A program made the translations under genes and the position numbers. This document shows, piece after piece, positions 14,721 to 25,400 of a stretch of 27,005 nt of DNA (positions are counted from its first letter, which is position 1; every line of letters starts with the position of its first letter). A model generated the notes under the pieces. The model saw only the letters and a list, made by a program, of their open reading frames with translations. It did not search any database and had not been told where the DNA came from. This DNA comes from CAZBBC01 sp964489835. GTDB lineage: Bacteria > Calditrichota > Calditrichia > JAJRVZ01. Where the stretch lies: assembly GCA_964489835.1 (NCBI GenBank), contig CAZBBC010000051.1, forward strand, positions 1-27,005, given 5' to 3'.

Positions 14721-14764
14721 TTGCAATATTGTAGTATTATATATACATTACTACAATATTGTAG
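14721..14764. promoter_or_regulatory. Paired palindromic operator/enhancer sites 2 and 3
   Basis: TTGCAATATTGTAG (14721-14734) and the perfect palindrome CTACAATATTGTAG (14751-14764). Their starts are exactly 30 bp apart, about three helical turns, so two dimers would sit on roughly the same face. They lie about 200 bp upstream of the activator ATG and could serve both divergent genes. Confidence 0.55.
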
Positions 14765-14844
14765 GATAAAACGGTGGGAATACCAGGTTATTGAGTTTAT
14801 ATGTTTGATTATGATTATCCGGTTTAAACAAAAATTGGATATTT

Positions 14845-14903
14845 GAGACTGCTTCTTCCCGATAAATCGGGAATCGCAGTGACGATAAGGGCATCATTGC
14901 GAA
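14845..14903. repeat. AGATTGCTT-type repeat, degenerate copy
   Basis: Reads GAGACTGCTTCTTCCCGATA, then AATCGGGAATCGCAGTGACG and CATCATTGCGAA, with an internal TCCCGAT/ATCGGGA hairpin. It is a diverged member of the family at 1425 and 6094, located in the leader of the activator gene. Confidence 0.45.
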
Positions 14904-14965
14904 TTATCATTTGATTGAAAACCATTAATATTTTATTAACTTATTACTTCAAGAGAGAACCTGTT

Positions 14966-16528
14966 ATGCCTGAAGGTACAGAATTAAAAAAGACCGGCCG
15001 GTCGGATTCATTGGCGGTTAAATTATCGATCCTTGTAGATATCAATAAAGCGGTTAGTGGTACACTGGATTTAAATGAGTCCCTGGCGAGAACCCTGCAA
15101 ATTTTGCGGAATTCATATCATATTAAATCGGGCGCTATCTTTTTGTTAGATGAGGAAGACAACTTATTCAAAATGACCGCGTCGATAGGATATAGGGAAA
15201 ATATTGCCAAACTAATCTATAAACCGGGAGAGGGATTAACGGGGCGTATTGCAGAAACCGGAAAACCGATTGTTGTACCCCAGGTGAGCAAAGAACCCCT
15301 GTTTCTAAACCGGTTGAGTTCCTGGAATCCGGATCGTGATCGCGAACAAACATTCATCGGGGTTCCAATCATTTCTGAGTATAAAACCCTGGGCGTATTA
15401 GTAGTTAATTTAACCTTTAGTCTGAAAAGAGATTACGAAAGTGTTAAAAAATTTCTAACACTTGTCGCTTCTGCTTTATTACAACAAATTCGCTTAAGAC
15501 GCGAAATAGATCTTGAACGCCAAAATTTGCGAAGTGAAAATGTTCTTCTGAAACAAAAACTGCAGGAGGAACACAGTCTCCGAAACATTATTGGAAACAG
15601 CCATGCGATGCGTGAAGTTTACAAGATGGTTCTCCAGGTCGCTGCCTCTAACACCACGGTACTGATTCGCGGAGAATCGGGTACAGGAAAAGAGCTGATC
15701 GCAAAATCCATTCATTACAATTCACACCGCAAGGAAAAACAACTGATCACTGTAAATTGTGCCGCTATCCCGGAAACTCTCATTGAATCTGATTTTTTTG
15801 GATATGAGAAAGGGGCTTTTACCGGCGCTATTGCCAGAAAAAAAGGCCGGTTTGAGATAGCCGATGGCGGTACCATCTTTTTAGATGAGATCGGTGACTT
15901 AAGTTTGATGACCCAGGTTAAACTATTAAGGGTTTTACAAGAACGGGAATTTGAGCGGGTTGGAGGTACGGAGACTCTGAAAGTTGACACCCGGTTGATC
16001 ACTGCCACGAACGCCAATCTGGAAAATCTGATGAAAGAAGGTAAATTCAGGGAAGACCTGTATTATCGGTTAAACGTCTTTTCTATCATTCTGCCGCCGC
16101 TGAGAGAAAGAAAAACCGATATTCTACTTCTGGCAGATCATTTTATGCTTAAATATGCCCGCCAACTGGGTAAATCGGTCCGGCGTATCTCAACACCGGC
16201 TATCGATATGTTTATGCGTTACCACTGGCCGGGAAATGTCCGGGAGCTGGAGAATTGTATCGAACGAGCGGTATTGCTGTGCCAGGATCAGGTCATCCAC
16301 AGTTATCATCTTCCACCAACGCTTCAGACGGCGGAAAGCAGCGACACGATTCCCCATTTAACCCTGGATGATGCTGTTTCAGCTTATGAGAAAGAACTGA
16401 TTATTGATGCTTTGAAAACAACCAATGGGAATCAAACAAAAGCAGCCAGATTATTGGGTACAACGGAAAGAATTATCGGATATAAAATTAATAAACATCA
16501 TATTAACATCAGCCGGTTCAAATCCTGA
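14966..16528 (+). CDS. Sigma-54-dependent activator with GAF domain (NifA-like)
   Basis: A 520-aa enhancer-binding protein. Residues about 20-175 form a GAF sensor domain (NESLARTLQILRNSYHIKSG, FIGVPII, LGVLVVNL), then a short coiled linker. The AAA+ domain runs from about 205 to 445 with Walker A GESGTGKE (236-243), the sigma-54 contact loop GAFTGA (283-288), Walker B GTIFLDEIGD (302-311), the FREDLYYRLNV segment and WPGNVRELEN. The C-terminus is a Fis-type helix-turn-helix (NQTKAARLLGTTERIIGYKI). This order, and the TTER-I-YKI helix, resemble NifA and related GAF activators; there are no nif genes here, so control of ammonia assimilation is more likely. The ATG at 14966 is chosen over a TTG at 14915, which lies right after a repeat. 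It is divergent from asnA-glnN. Confidence 0.88.
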   Translation: MPEGTELKKTGRSDSLAVKLSILVDINKAVSGTLDLNESLARTLQILRNSYHIKSGAIFLLDEEDNLFKMTASIGYRENIAKLIYKPGEGLTGRIAETGKPIVVPQVSKEPLFLNRLSSWNPDRDREQTFIGVPIISEYKTLGVLVVNLTFSLKRDYESVKKFLTLVASALLQQIRLRREIDLERQNLRSENVLLKQKLQEEHSLRNIIGNSHAMREVYKMVLQVAASNTTVLIRGESGTGKELIAKSIHYNSHRKEKQLITVNCAAIPETLIESDFFGYEKGAFTGAIARKKGRFEIADGGTIFLDEIGDLSLMTQVKLLRVLQEREFERVGGTETLKVDTRLITATNANLENLMKEGKFREDLYYRLNVFSIILPPLRERKTDILLLADHFMLKYARQLGKSVRRISTPAIDMFMRYHWPGNVRELENCIERAVLLCQDQVIHSYHLPPTLQTAESSDTIPHLTLDDAVSAYEKELIIDALKTTNGNQTKAARLLGTTERIIGYKINKHHINISRFKS

Positions 16529-16655
16529 TATGATTTTAGATTTGCAGGGAAAAGACCTGGCCAACAGTATAGATGGGGATTATCCATTTGGTAATTCGTT
16601 GTATGAAATGTTAAATTCATTGCACGGGCCAAGGCTGCAAACAATTATTCACATC

Positions 16656-16690
16656 TGACCCTCCCCCAGGAAGCGAGACGGGGTGGGTCA
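16656..16690 (+). terminator. Terminator-like hairpin after the activator gene
   Basis: TGACCC-T-CCCC (16656-16666) pairs with GGGG-T-GGGTCA (16680-16690) with one T-T mismatch, followed by TTTATCC. It is a strong stem with only a short T-run, about 130 bp beyond the activator stop and before rmuC. Confidence 0.5.
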
Positions 16691-16772
16691 TTTATCCAAA
16701 GCAGGTGATTAGCGGTGTAGGCTTCATAAGTATCAAAGAAAATTTTATAATTATTATATAAAGGATGCAGAT

Positions 16773-18053
16773 GTGATTGAAATTTTACTTGCTGTGTTGA
16801 TTGTTCTCCTTTTCGTCAATATCTGGCTGACGTATAAAAAATCCGGTCAGAATGTGTCACAATCTCTAACTGATATCAGTAAGGCGATAAATCTTTTTGA
16901 TAAAAGTCTGGAAAAGGTGGATAAATCCATCGGGGATGATTTTCAGAGAAACAGAGAAGAGTCAGGCAAAATAGCAAAAGAAAACCGGGAAGAGTTAACC
17001 AATTCACTCGGTACATTTTCAAAAACTTTTGCTTCCAATGTTCAGGATTTCAACAAATCAACCAGCGAAAAACTTGAAAAAATCCGGGAGACCGTTGAAT
17101 CAAAACTACAGATGCTCCAGGAAGACAATAGTCAAAAATTGGAAAAGATGCGCGAAACCGTTGATGAAAAATTACACAAAACTTTGGAACACCGCCTGGG
17201 TGAATCTTTCAAAATCGTTAGTGAAAGTCTGGAAAAAGTTCAAAAAGGGTTGGGAGAAATGCAGACCCTGGCCACCGGTGTGGGAGATCTGAAAAGAGTA
17301 CTTTCCAACGTCAAAACCAAAGGTGTGTTGGGCGAGTATCAGCTGGAGAACATTTTAGAACAATTACTCACCCCCGCTCAATATGACAAAAATGTTAAAA
17401 CCAAACCAGACAGTGATGAATTTGTTGAATTCGCGATCCGTTTACCCGGAAAAAATGACACTGAGAAGGAGATCTGGTTACCGCTGGATTCAAAATTTCC
17501 GACGCAGGATTATCAAGCTTTAATGGATGCGCATGACGAGGCTGATCCTGCACGAATTGAAATATCTCGAAAAGAGCTGTCGCGAAAAATCAAATTATTC
17601 GCCAGGAATATCAAGGAAAAATATATTGATCCGCCACACACGACTGATTTTGCGATTATGTTCTTACCGATTGAAGGCTTGTATGCGGAAGTATTACGCG
17701 ATAGTGAACTGTTTGAATCACTGCAGCGGGAGTATCGCGTAACGGTGACCGGGCCAACCACACTCTCTGCCCTGCTGAGCAGCCTGCAAATGGGATTCCG
17801 TACGCTGGCCATCGAAAAACGATCCTCTCAAGTATGGGAAATTCTAAGCGCGGTGAAGACGGAGTTCGGCAAGTTTGGTGCCGTTCTTGAAAAAACGAAG
17901 AAAAAGCTATATGAAGCCACAGACGTGGTTGAAACTGCCGGAATCAGATCCCGGGCCATCGAACGCAAACTCAAAGACGTGCAGGAATTACCTGTCTCAA
18001 AATCCGTAAAACTTCTGGATACCAATGAGGAGATACCCACTGAAGATTCTTAG
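16773..18053 (+). CDS. rmuC: DNA recombination protein RmuC family
   Basis: A 426-aa protein with one N-terminal membrane anchor (IEILLAVLIVLLFVNIWLTY). A long coiled coil of heptad-like repeats follows (about 30-175; the unit KLEKIRETVESKL recurs as KLEKMRETVDEKL). The C-terminal RmuC domain (about 180-400) is a predicted PD-(D/E)XK-type nuclease fold: TKGVLGEYQLENILEQLLTP, the acidic WLPLDSKFPTQDYQAL block, FAIMFLPIEGLYAEVL and VTGPTTLSALLSSLQMGFRT. The family limits DNA rearrangement and may act at stalled forks. The start is GTG at 16773, preceded by AAGGA at seven bases. The gene is followed after 99 bp of AT-rich DNA by the acyl-CoA dehydrogenase gene; the pairing looks incidental. Confidence 0.92.
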   Translation: MIEILLAVLIVLLFVNIWLTYKKSGQNVSQSLTDISKAINLFDKSLEKVDKSIGDDFQRNREESGKIAKENREELTNSLGTFSKTFASNVQDFNKSTSEKLEKIRETVESKLQMLQEDNSQKLEKMRETVDEKLHKTLEHRLGESFKIVSESLEKVQKGLGEMQTLATGVGDLKRVLSNVKTKGVLGEYQLENILEQLLTPAQYDKNVKTKPDSDEFVEFAIRLPGKNDTEKEIWLPLDSKFPTQDYQALMDAHDEADPARIEISRKELSRKIKLFARNIKEKYIDPPHTTDFAIMFLPIEGLYAEVLRDSELFESLQREYRVTVTGPTTLSALLSSLQMGFRTLAIEKRSSQVWEILSAVKTEFGKFGAVLEKTKKKLYEATDVVETAGIRSRAIERKLKDVQELPVSKSVKLLDTNEEIPTEDS

Positions 18054-18152
18054 CTATATTAAAAATTGTGATTTGAAATTATTTGATATTTGTTATTTGT
18101 TATTTTATAACATTGCTACAATAACATATTTTATATTTTTAGGAGAGGTTTA

Positions 18153-19301
18153 ATGGATCTGGAATTAACTACAGAACAGAAATTACTTAAAAACACTGTC
18201 CGCGATTTTGCAGAGAAGGAAATCGAACCGGTTATTGAGGAGTTAGACAGGAAAGAGATTTTTTCATCCGATTTAACCCGTAAAATGGGAGAACTTGGCC
18301 TTTTTGGCATCACCGTCTCCCCGGACTACGGGGGCATGGGCATGGATGATTTCTCTTATATTATTGCTGTTGAAGAACTGGCCCGGATTGATGCTTCCCA
18401 GGCAGCAACCATTGCCGCCGGAAATTCACTGGGTATCGGACCGATTAACAATTTTGGTAATGAGGAACAGAAAAAGAAATATTTGCCGGATTTATGTACG
18501 GGAAAGAAATTATGGGGATTTGGTTTAACCGAGCCCAATGCCGGTTCGGATGCAGGCGGTACAAAAACCACGGCCAAATTAACTGATAATGAATGGATCA
18601 TCAATGGCAGTAAAATATTTATCACCAATGCTTCAACGGAAATGACCTGGGGATCTACAGTTCAGGCCATTACCGGTAGTCATACCAATGGCGGAAAAGA
18701 ATATTCCTGTATTCTGGTCGAAAATAACACACCGGGCTTTGAAGCCAAAATCATGAAAAATAAAATGGTATGGCGATCATCAAATACCTCCGAGTTGTAT
18801 TTTGATGATGTGCATGTTCCCTCGGAAAATCTTCTTGGTAACCGGGGAGAAGGATTCCATCAAATGTTACATGCCTTGGATAATGGCCGCTTATCGATAG
18901 CGGCGATGGGGCTGGGGGGGGCTCAGGGCGCTTATGAGCGGGCTTTAAAGTACGCAAAGGAACGAGAACAATTCGGTAAACCGATCATTAAATTCCAGGT
19001 CAGTGCCTTCAAACTGGCCGACATGGCCACAGAAATAGAAGCAGCCAGAGCCTTGCTGTACCGGGCCTGCTGGTTGAAGGATTCTGGTAAGCCGTTTCGT
19101 AAGGAAGCGGCGATGTCAAAATTATATTGTTCGGAATTGATGGGCCGTGTCGTCAATCAAGCGATTCAGTTATTTGGGGGGTACGGATTGATGGAGGAAT
19201 ACGGAATCGCCCGTTTTTACCGTGATCAGAAACTACTCGATATCGGTGAAGGAACCAGTGAGATTCAACGCCTGGTCATCTCACGATTGATAGGATGTTA
19301 A
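18153..19301 (+). CDS. Acyl-CoA dehydrogenase (short/medium-chain type)
   Basis: A 382-aa FAD enzyme that introduces the alpha-beta double bond in acyl-CoA thioesters, passing electrons to electron-transfer flavoprotein. The N-terminal helical domain (LTTEQKLLKNTVRDFAEKEI) is followed by the FAD/substrate signature WGFGLTEPNAGSDAGGTKTT (about 125-144), FITNAS and the beta-domain. The C-terminal half has GREQFGKPI-like REQFGKPIIKFQ, QLFGGYGLMEEYGIARFYRD and DIGEGTSEIQRLVISR, in which the Glu of GEGTSEI is the usual catalytic base. The residue before that Glu is Gly rather than Tyr (YEGT in many family members). The start is ATG after AGGAGAGG. No CoA ligase, thiolase or ETF genes are in the window, so substrate chain length cannot be told. 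Confidence 0.92.
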   Translation: MDLELTTEQKLLKNTVRDFAEKEIEPVIEELDRKEIFSSDLTRKMGELGLFGITVSPDYGGMGMDDFSYIIAVEELARIDASQAATIAAGNSLGIGPINNFGNEEQKKKYLPDLCTGKKLWGFGLTEPNAGSDAGGTKTTAKLTDNEWIINGSKIFITNASTEMTWGSTVQAITGSHTNGGKEYSCILVENNTPGFEAKIMKNKMVWRSSNTSELYFDDVHVPSENLLGNRGEGFHQMLHALDNGRLSIAAMGLGGAQGAYERALKYAKEREQFGKPIIKFQVSAFKLADMATEIEAARALLYRACWLKDSGKPFRKEAAMSKLYCSELMGRVVNQAIQLFGGYGLMEEYGIARFYRDQKLLDIGEGTSEIQRLVISRLIGC

Positions 19302-19370
19302 GGAAGAGATATTTCATTATTCAACAATAAAGTCAGCGGTTTGGACCTTATGACTTTGATATAGATTTAG

Positions 19371-19407
19371 AGGGACGGAAGATACGATTTCGTCCCTTTT
19401 TCTTTTT
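19371..19407 (+). terminator. Rho-independent terminator after the acyl-CoA dehydrogenase gene
   Basis: AGGGACG (19371-19377) pairs with CGTCCCT (19391-19397) across a 13-nt loop, followed by TTTTCTTTTT. It lies between the acyl-CoA dehydrogenase stop and the converging end of the giant gene at 19413. Confidence 0.8.
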
Positions 19408-19412
19408 ATTAC

Positions 19413-22400
19413 TTATTCTGGTTTTATGTCAATCGATTCCCTGTATTTTTTCACGGCTGCATATTTTGCTGCAGCGATGGTTTCACGATTCGCTTTTTCG
19501 GTCAATTTCCCCCGCGATAAATCTTCCACAGCGATATAGCCATTCAATAATAGAAGCTGGACAATGATATTGTTCACAATTGTCGATTCACTGTATCCTG
19601 AAGCAATAAACAGATCTTTACAATCAAGATAAAATTTATCCGCGAATTCTTCATTGTTGGGAATCCACATCAACTGCTCATAAGTTTCACTAAAATTATT
19701 CAGTTCAATATTAATATTAGGCGTAACCAGAAGCGGGTTGAACGGGCGATTGGCCGGCAGCGGTTTGAAACCCTTAAGACGTGAAATATCAATCGGTGTA
19801 CTTAGGTCATCGATGCGTACAAATTTTGCTTTACGCATTATTTCCAACTGGTATAAATTAAAATTATAGCGCTCTATTTCCAGACTTTTTTTATGATCCC
19901 TGAAAAGGGCACCATAATGTTTCTCAATCAGTTTCTTGACCAGGTTTCTGGCCACACTGATATCCGGCCGGCTGGTTCGAACTTCCTGAACAAGTTGTTT
20001 AACTTCCTGCGCGGCTTTTTGTGGGCCGGCAATCTCTTTGCCTTTCTTCCCGAGATCTGTCAATAGAATGGCACACTGAATTTTTCGTCCCTGGCCCTTA
20101 CCGCTGTCACCGCCCTTTAATACATGGATCAGGCGACGGCGCACTTCACGCTCTTCATGTTCGCTGATAAAGGGATTGCCGGTAGGCGTACTGGCCAGAG
20201 AATTAAAAATCTGACTAAAAAGAGTCCGGTCAATAGTAAATATCTCTTCAACACTATTGTCCTGACTGGAAACGGCCCGGGCATTAAATCGGTTTTTAAT
20301 GATATCAAATTTTACATCTTTAATCGTGTATTCAATGTCCCGTTCATTAAAAATTTTACCGGAAAATATTTTACTGACAATTTCTTCAACATCAATCCGG
20401 TCAATCCGTTTATAAGAGGAAGAAAGGTAATGCTTAGCGGTAAATGTGTCTGTTTCCCAATCCAGAACCTCATCCAGGTAATTGCCATGAAAATCTAAAA
20501 CTTCAACGATATTTTTATCGCCTGTATACCTGAGCAGGGTACGTTGAAAATGGGGATTATCGGAACTGGTTGCTTTCTCTTTCCGTTCGCCGTGGGAATC
20601 ACGGTAAAGCATAAAATTCTCCACGTTCGAATATTTGATAATACCCGCTTCTGTGCGACCGAAATTCTGTGCAGTAAGAATAATATCAATTTTGAAGGGC
20701 ATATTGATATCACAGAATCCGGTAAACGTGCTGCGGGAATTTAAATCTTCGACATTGCTGTCCGCGCTGCTTTCAAACAGTGAATTATACATGCGTATAA
20801 ATTCCGGATCAAAGTCGGTTACCCTGGAAAAATCGCCGACTTCTGTACCTATACCATAAAGATTACCTTCTTTATCCGGGAAAACGTGCAGCATATCTCC
20901 GGCCACCATTTTTATAGAGCGAATGCCGCCGAGATCTTTTTGAATCCATTTTAACATCATGGCCGCCAGCATTTCTGATTTGCCAACGCCGCTGTCTCCG
21001 GCAATCATCACACCGAACAGACTGCCATCTTCGGTTTCGATGACAACAAATGAACCGTGAACGGGTACGCCGCCCATTTCTTTTACTTTTTCATTAAGCA
21101 GGGTCAATCGCGGTTTTTTGATATTGCCAAAATAATCAGCTTTAGTTTCCAGCGGTGTAATCATTGTTTTTATATTGCCTTGCGGACCCTTGAGATCAAA
21201 ATATCCAACATGGGGGTATGAAATAACTTTTTCCGGGGCACCGTAAAAAATTACAATATCAGGTACAAATTCTTTTATTTCTTTCAGACTTACGGCACCC
21301 GGATTTAACAGGCGCAGGTTATCAGCAAGGTATTTCATGTATGACTTCTGGATAATATATAATTCATTCATTAAACCGTCATTGACAATACGGCAGCGAT
21401 AATCATCGGCGTCCATATTTTCAACAAATTTTGCTACCCGGTTACTGAAGAATCGGGATGACGGCCGGGTATGCATATTTTTGATAAAATCTCGCGGTGA
21501 ATCGACATCAGTTTTTTGCTCTTCCTTTTCGATGCGGTCAACTTTATGAAACGGATATTCCCGTTTTTTGGCATCGGTATTCATCCGGGTATGTCTTTGT
21601 ACAGGCTGTTCAGCGGCTATAATGCCGCATTTGTGCATCACTTCATTGATCCATTTGAGGGAACCGTTCTCATATTCGATTAACTCTTGGTTTTTAAAAT
21701 CGGTAATTCCTTCATGCAGTGTGATGCCGTGCTGGATCATTTCATTATAACTTGAATTTTGCTGCTGATACTGCAAATAAATCATTTTAATAAAAATATG
21801 ATTATATCTACTGTAATAATCCGTTTGTTTTGAACGGTTCATCAAACCGGTTAAAAACAGGACAATATCCCTGATGGCTATCGGGAGGTCTTTTGCGGAT
21901 ATCTTATGGTAGCGTTTTTGTTCGATTCGATCATAAATATATACAAGGTTAATGGCTAATAAATGTTCTGCAAATAATTTTGTATCTGGTTCCTTATGAT
22001 TTTGCAATTCCGTGCTGATCTTTGCCAGTGTATCCGCTATATCGGTCATTAAGTCGTTATCTGATAAAAGAAGATAGATTTTCAATAATTGTTTACGGAA
22101 ATCAACCTCTGACTTTATGATTCTGTTTTGTATATCTCCCGAAAAATAACCGAATATAAGGCGGGAATAGGGATGTTCTTTTAATTCTTTATCTTCAGTA
22201 ACATTTTGCAACAAGTCATCAGCTGCCAGTTCAATACTCAGTTCGTTCATTGATTTTCCGGTGATTTTCTCGAATACATCACCGGCTGATTCAAATAGCT
22301 GCTCCTGAGAAGGTTCCGATAATTCTTTCTCGAAAGGCAAATTGAAATGCAGTAAAAGCTCGCCGATGAACTTTTTCAGAATTTCATTATAGCCTTCAAG

Positions 22401-25400
22401 TTTAGCTAAATCACCCGCCGGATCTTTCTCATACGCACGCAAAGCAACAACTTTAAATTTAGAATCGGAAAATATAATGCGTTCAAGTTCGATTAATATT
22501 TCAAGCATAATTAAAAGCTCATCCGGATCGTCGAGCAGGTGAGAATCAGGTTGAAATTCCAGCTTACCGGTTACATACTTTAAAAGGGTCGGTTTTCCAT
22601 ACTTTGTCAAAACGGTGTTGATATCCATTTCACGCAGCGCCGGAATTTTATAATGAATCTGTGGCAATATATTCTCATATACTTTTGAAAATGCCTTACT
22701 GTTAATAAAAGAAGGCAGATCAGGGCATTGACCGATATTTTCGTAAAATTCAATCACGGCATTTTTAGAATCGCCGATTGAATTAATGGTCACGCCGCTG
22801 ACATCGGGAAAAGGATGATAAATGGTTTTAATTTCACTGATTCTCAGGCTGTTAAGTATATTTTTCTTCAGGTCACGGATTTGCGAATAGTCATTGAGGA
22901 CATTGTTGACAAAGGCAGTATCGGTTTCCCCAGCGAAAAGCAGTCCTAAAGCGGATTCTGTTTCAGAATTTTTATCACCTGATTCTTTGAACGTGCAAAA
23001 TTTTTTCCAATATCGCAGGAACAATTCAACGGCATTTTTAACTTCGGCACGAAAGATTTGGTAACTCTGTTCCGTACCATCAACATAGCCACCCAGTGAG
23101 AAACGTACAAATCCGGTTGGAAAGGGGATTGCGGCCAATCCGCGTTCTTCTGCCAGAGTTTGGGTGAACTTTTCCAGATCCTGATAAGAATAAAAGTTCT
23201 GCAAAGAAAGATTAAACAGGTAGGATCCGTCCGATTCAAGGACACGGATATTTTCATATTTTTCCCGGGCGATGGCCTCCAGGGCAACTTCCTTGGCTAA
23301 TTTTAAACGTCTGTTTGATTCAAACCGGAAAATTCGGTTAATCCTGAAATGGTTTAATTCATAAACAATGTGGGATTTATAATAACTAAAAAAAGCCTCT
23401 CCCTTATACTTAAAATCATCGGGTAGTTCAAGTACTTCAAGCCGATCTAAAGAAACTAATTCATCCAGAAGAAAAAGATGCAGTGGACTACCTTCGAAAA
23501 GCGATTCCCGTCTGGGCGCACCTTTTGCGGTATTAATCGTTTGCGGTTGATTAGCCTGCAATTGCAATTGAATAAATTTTTCAAGTTTGTTTTTTATAAT
23601 TTGCCGGGAAGCGTCTTTGGGTAAATTTTCATCTATTCCCCGTTTTATCTTACGAGCCTGCTGGGCAACTTCGAGAACATTTACCAGAAGAAATAATGAA
23701 TTGGAATTACTGCAATCGATGTCCGAATGTTCCGAGGCGAAATTAAGCGCATCCTTTCTTGCCTCGGTTACCGCCAGGGCACCTAAACGGTCTCCGGTTG
23801 CTCCCAGATTCTTTGTCGTCGAAAGCGAAGCGACCATGGAAATACGTGAGAAGGCTGAAATATTATTTATGATATATCGTGAAATGGTACGCCACTTCGG
23901 TTCCTCCGGATCTTCAATTTTAACCGTATCATTGTAAGCTTCATCGAGGAACAGGGTTAATTGTGTTGTTGACATAAATTTAAGGAAATTTAAAAGTGCC
24001 TGATCATTAAAATCCGTAAAACCGGTCGGATTTGAAGGATCATTTACCAGAATCGTCGAATTTGAACAGAACAGATCCCAGAGACTGCCGGACTCATCGA
24101 ATAGCTGGAAGGAACTTTTAATCCGTTCCATTTTTGTTAAAAAGCGGTTGTAATCGATCCTGCCCGTTTCATCCAGCTCGATTTCGATATCAAAGGGATT
24201 GACGTCAAATTTCTCAATCGGGAAAAGATCTTTATATTCCCAGGCCGCCTGCTGGTTAAGAAAGATAAAAGGCTTGGCAGCAAAGACATTCAAGACAATA
24301 TCACGAATAATCATCTGAACGTCATCCGAAATCGAAGTCTTCTCCAGGTTGCCCAAATTGGATATAAATTCCTGTATAATTTTTTGCTGTTCCTTATTGA
24401 GCCGGTTGTATTTGCTCTCAATTCCCAAATCGATGAGCAGGTTGCGGAAACGGCCCTTATTAGTCGCTTCATTTTCTACTTTGGTCAGATATTCTTTATA
24501 TCTTTCAAGAAACAGATTCAGACCGAAATTGCGGTGAAAATGTGTGTGTAAGGTCCGTTCATAATTATCCGGTAAAACGTCGAGAATCACCCGGCAGCGT
24601 TCAACGACTGGTGCGCTCAGATCTTTATGTTTTTTCTGCAGCAGATACTCACCATAAGTTTTTATCTGATTCCGGCCGCCACCCTCAACGATGGTTTTAA
24701 TATAGATATCACTGCTTCCGGCATAAAAATAGTCCCGCATCCGCGATTCGAATTCATCCATTAATACACGGTTTATAGCATTATGCTTGGATACATCCAT
24801 GATATATTCAATAAATGTCAGGAATCCAGTGAATTTGGAAATGATGTATTTATCTTTCAGTATTTGCTGCGCAAATTCATCAAACTTGAATAGAATAATA
24901 TCCTGTTCCGGTCTTTTGGGATCGGCCAGCTGTTCATTTTTTAATAACTGAAGCTCTTGCTCATAATCTTTGATTTTTGCCTCAGCCGCTTTTCGGTATC
25001 GAATAATATTTTTGACATTCACTTTTTCCAGAATCAGACGCAGATTCAACTGTGTATTAGCGGCTGCCCCTAATTTCTTTGTATGGACTTTATTCAGCGT
25101 ATTAATTATTTCATTATGAAAGGCAAATACCAGGGTGGTATTGGTCGCACGGGCTTCCAGCGAATTATCAACAAATACCATCCTGCTCAAATGGGGAAAC
25201 CATTTTATATCTTTCAAGGGATTCGAACGTAGATGTTGAGCTTTTATGAGAAAGATACTGGTCGTATCCTGATTGACTTCTTCATAGACCTGTTCCGGCG
25301 ATAGGAATTCTATGGTTTTGACAACACCGGGACCAAAAATCTCCTCGCGCAGAAGTTTGCTTACTGTTTCTGTACTGCCGGATACAACCGTGCGGATAAA

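Larger units (their letters stand above)
14347..14965. other. Divergent regulatory region between asnA and the NifA-like activator gene
   Basis: A 619-bp AT-rich region without genes. It contains a sigma-54 promoter for asnA (14421-14436), three copies of a 14-bp palindrome (14514, 14721 and 14751) and an AGATTGCTT-type repeat (14845-14903) just before the activator gene. Confidence 0.6.

Noticed and set aside
14966..16528. Nitrogen-fixation regulator (true NifA) and a nif region
   Set aside because: No nif structural genes are present and the palindromes do not match the NifA site; only the domain order is NifA-like.
16530..16658. A 42-codon frame just after the activator stop (MILDLQGKDLANSIDGDYPF...)
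   Set aside because: No ribosome site, its stop lies in the terminator hairpin, and no family likeness; probably chance.
25000..25280. A second, degenerate aminotransferase-like segment in the N-terminal part of the giant protein (FVDNSLEA, KKLGAAANTQLN, residues about 293-336)
   Set aside because: The likeness to the D--Y and Lys loop motifs is too weak by eye; NPTG-like and Arg motifs are missing.
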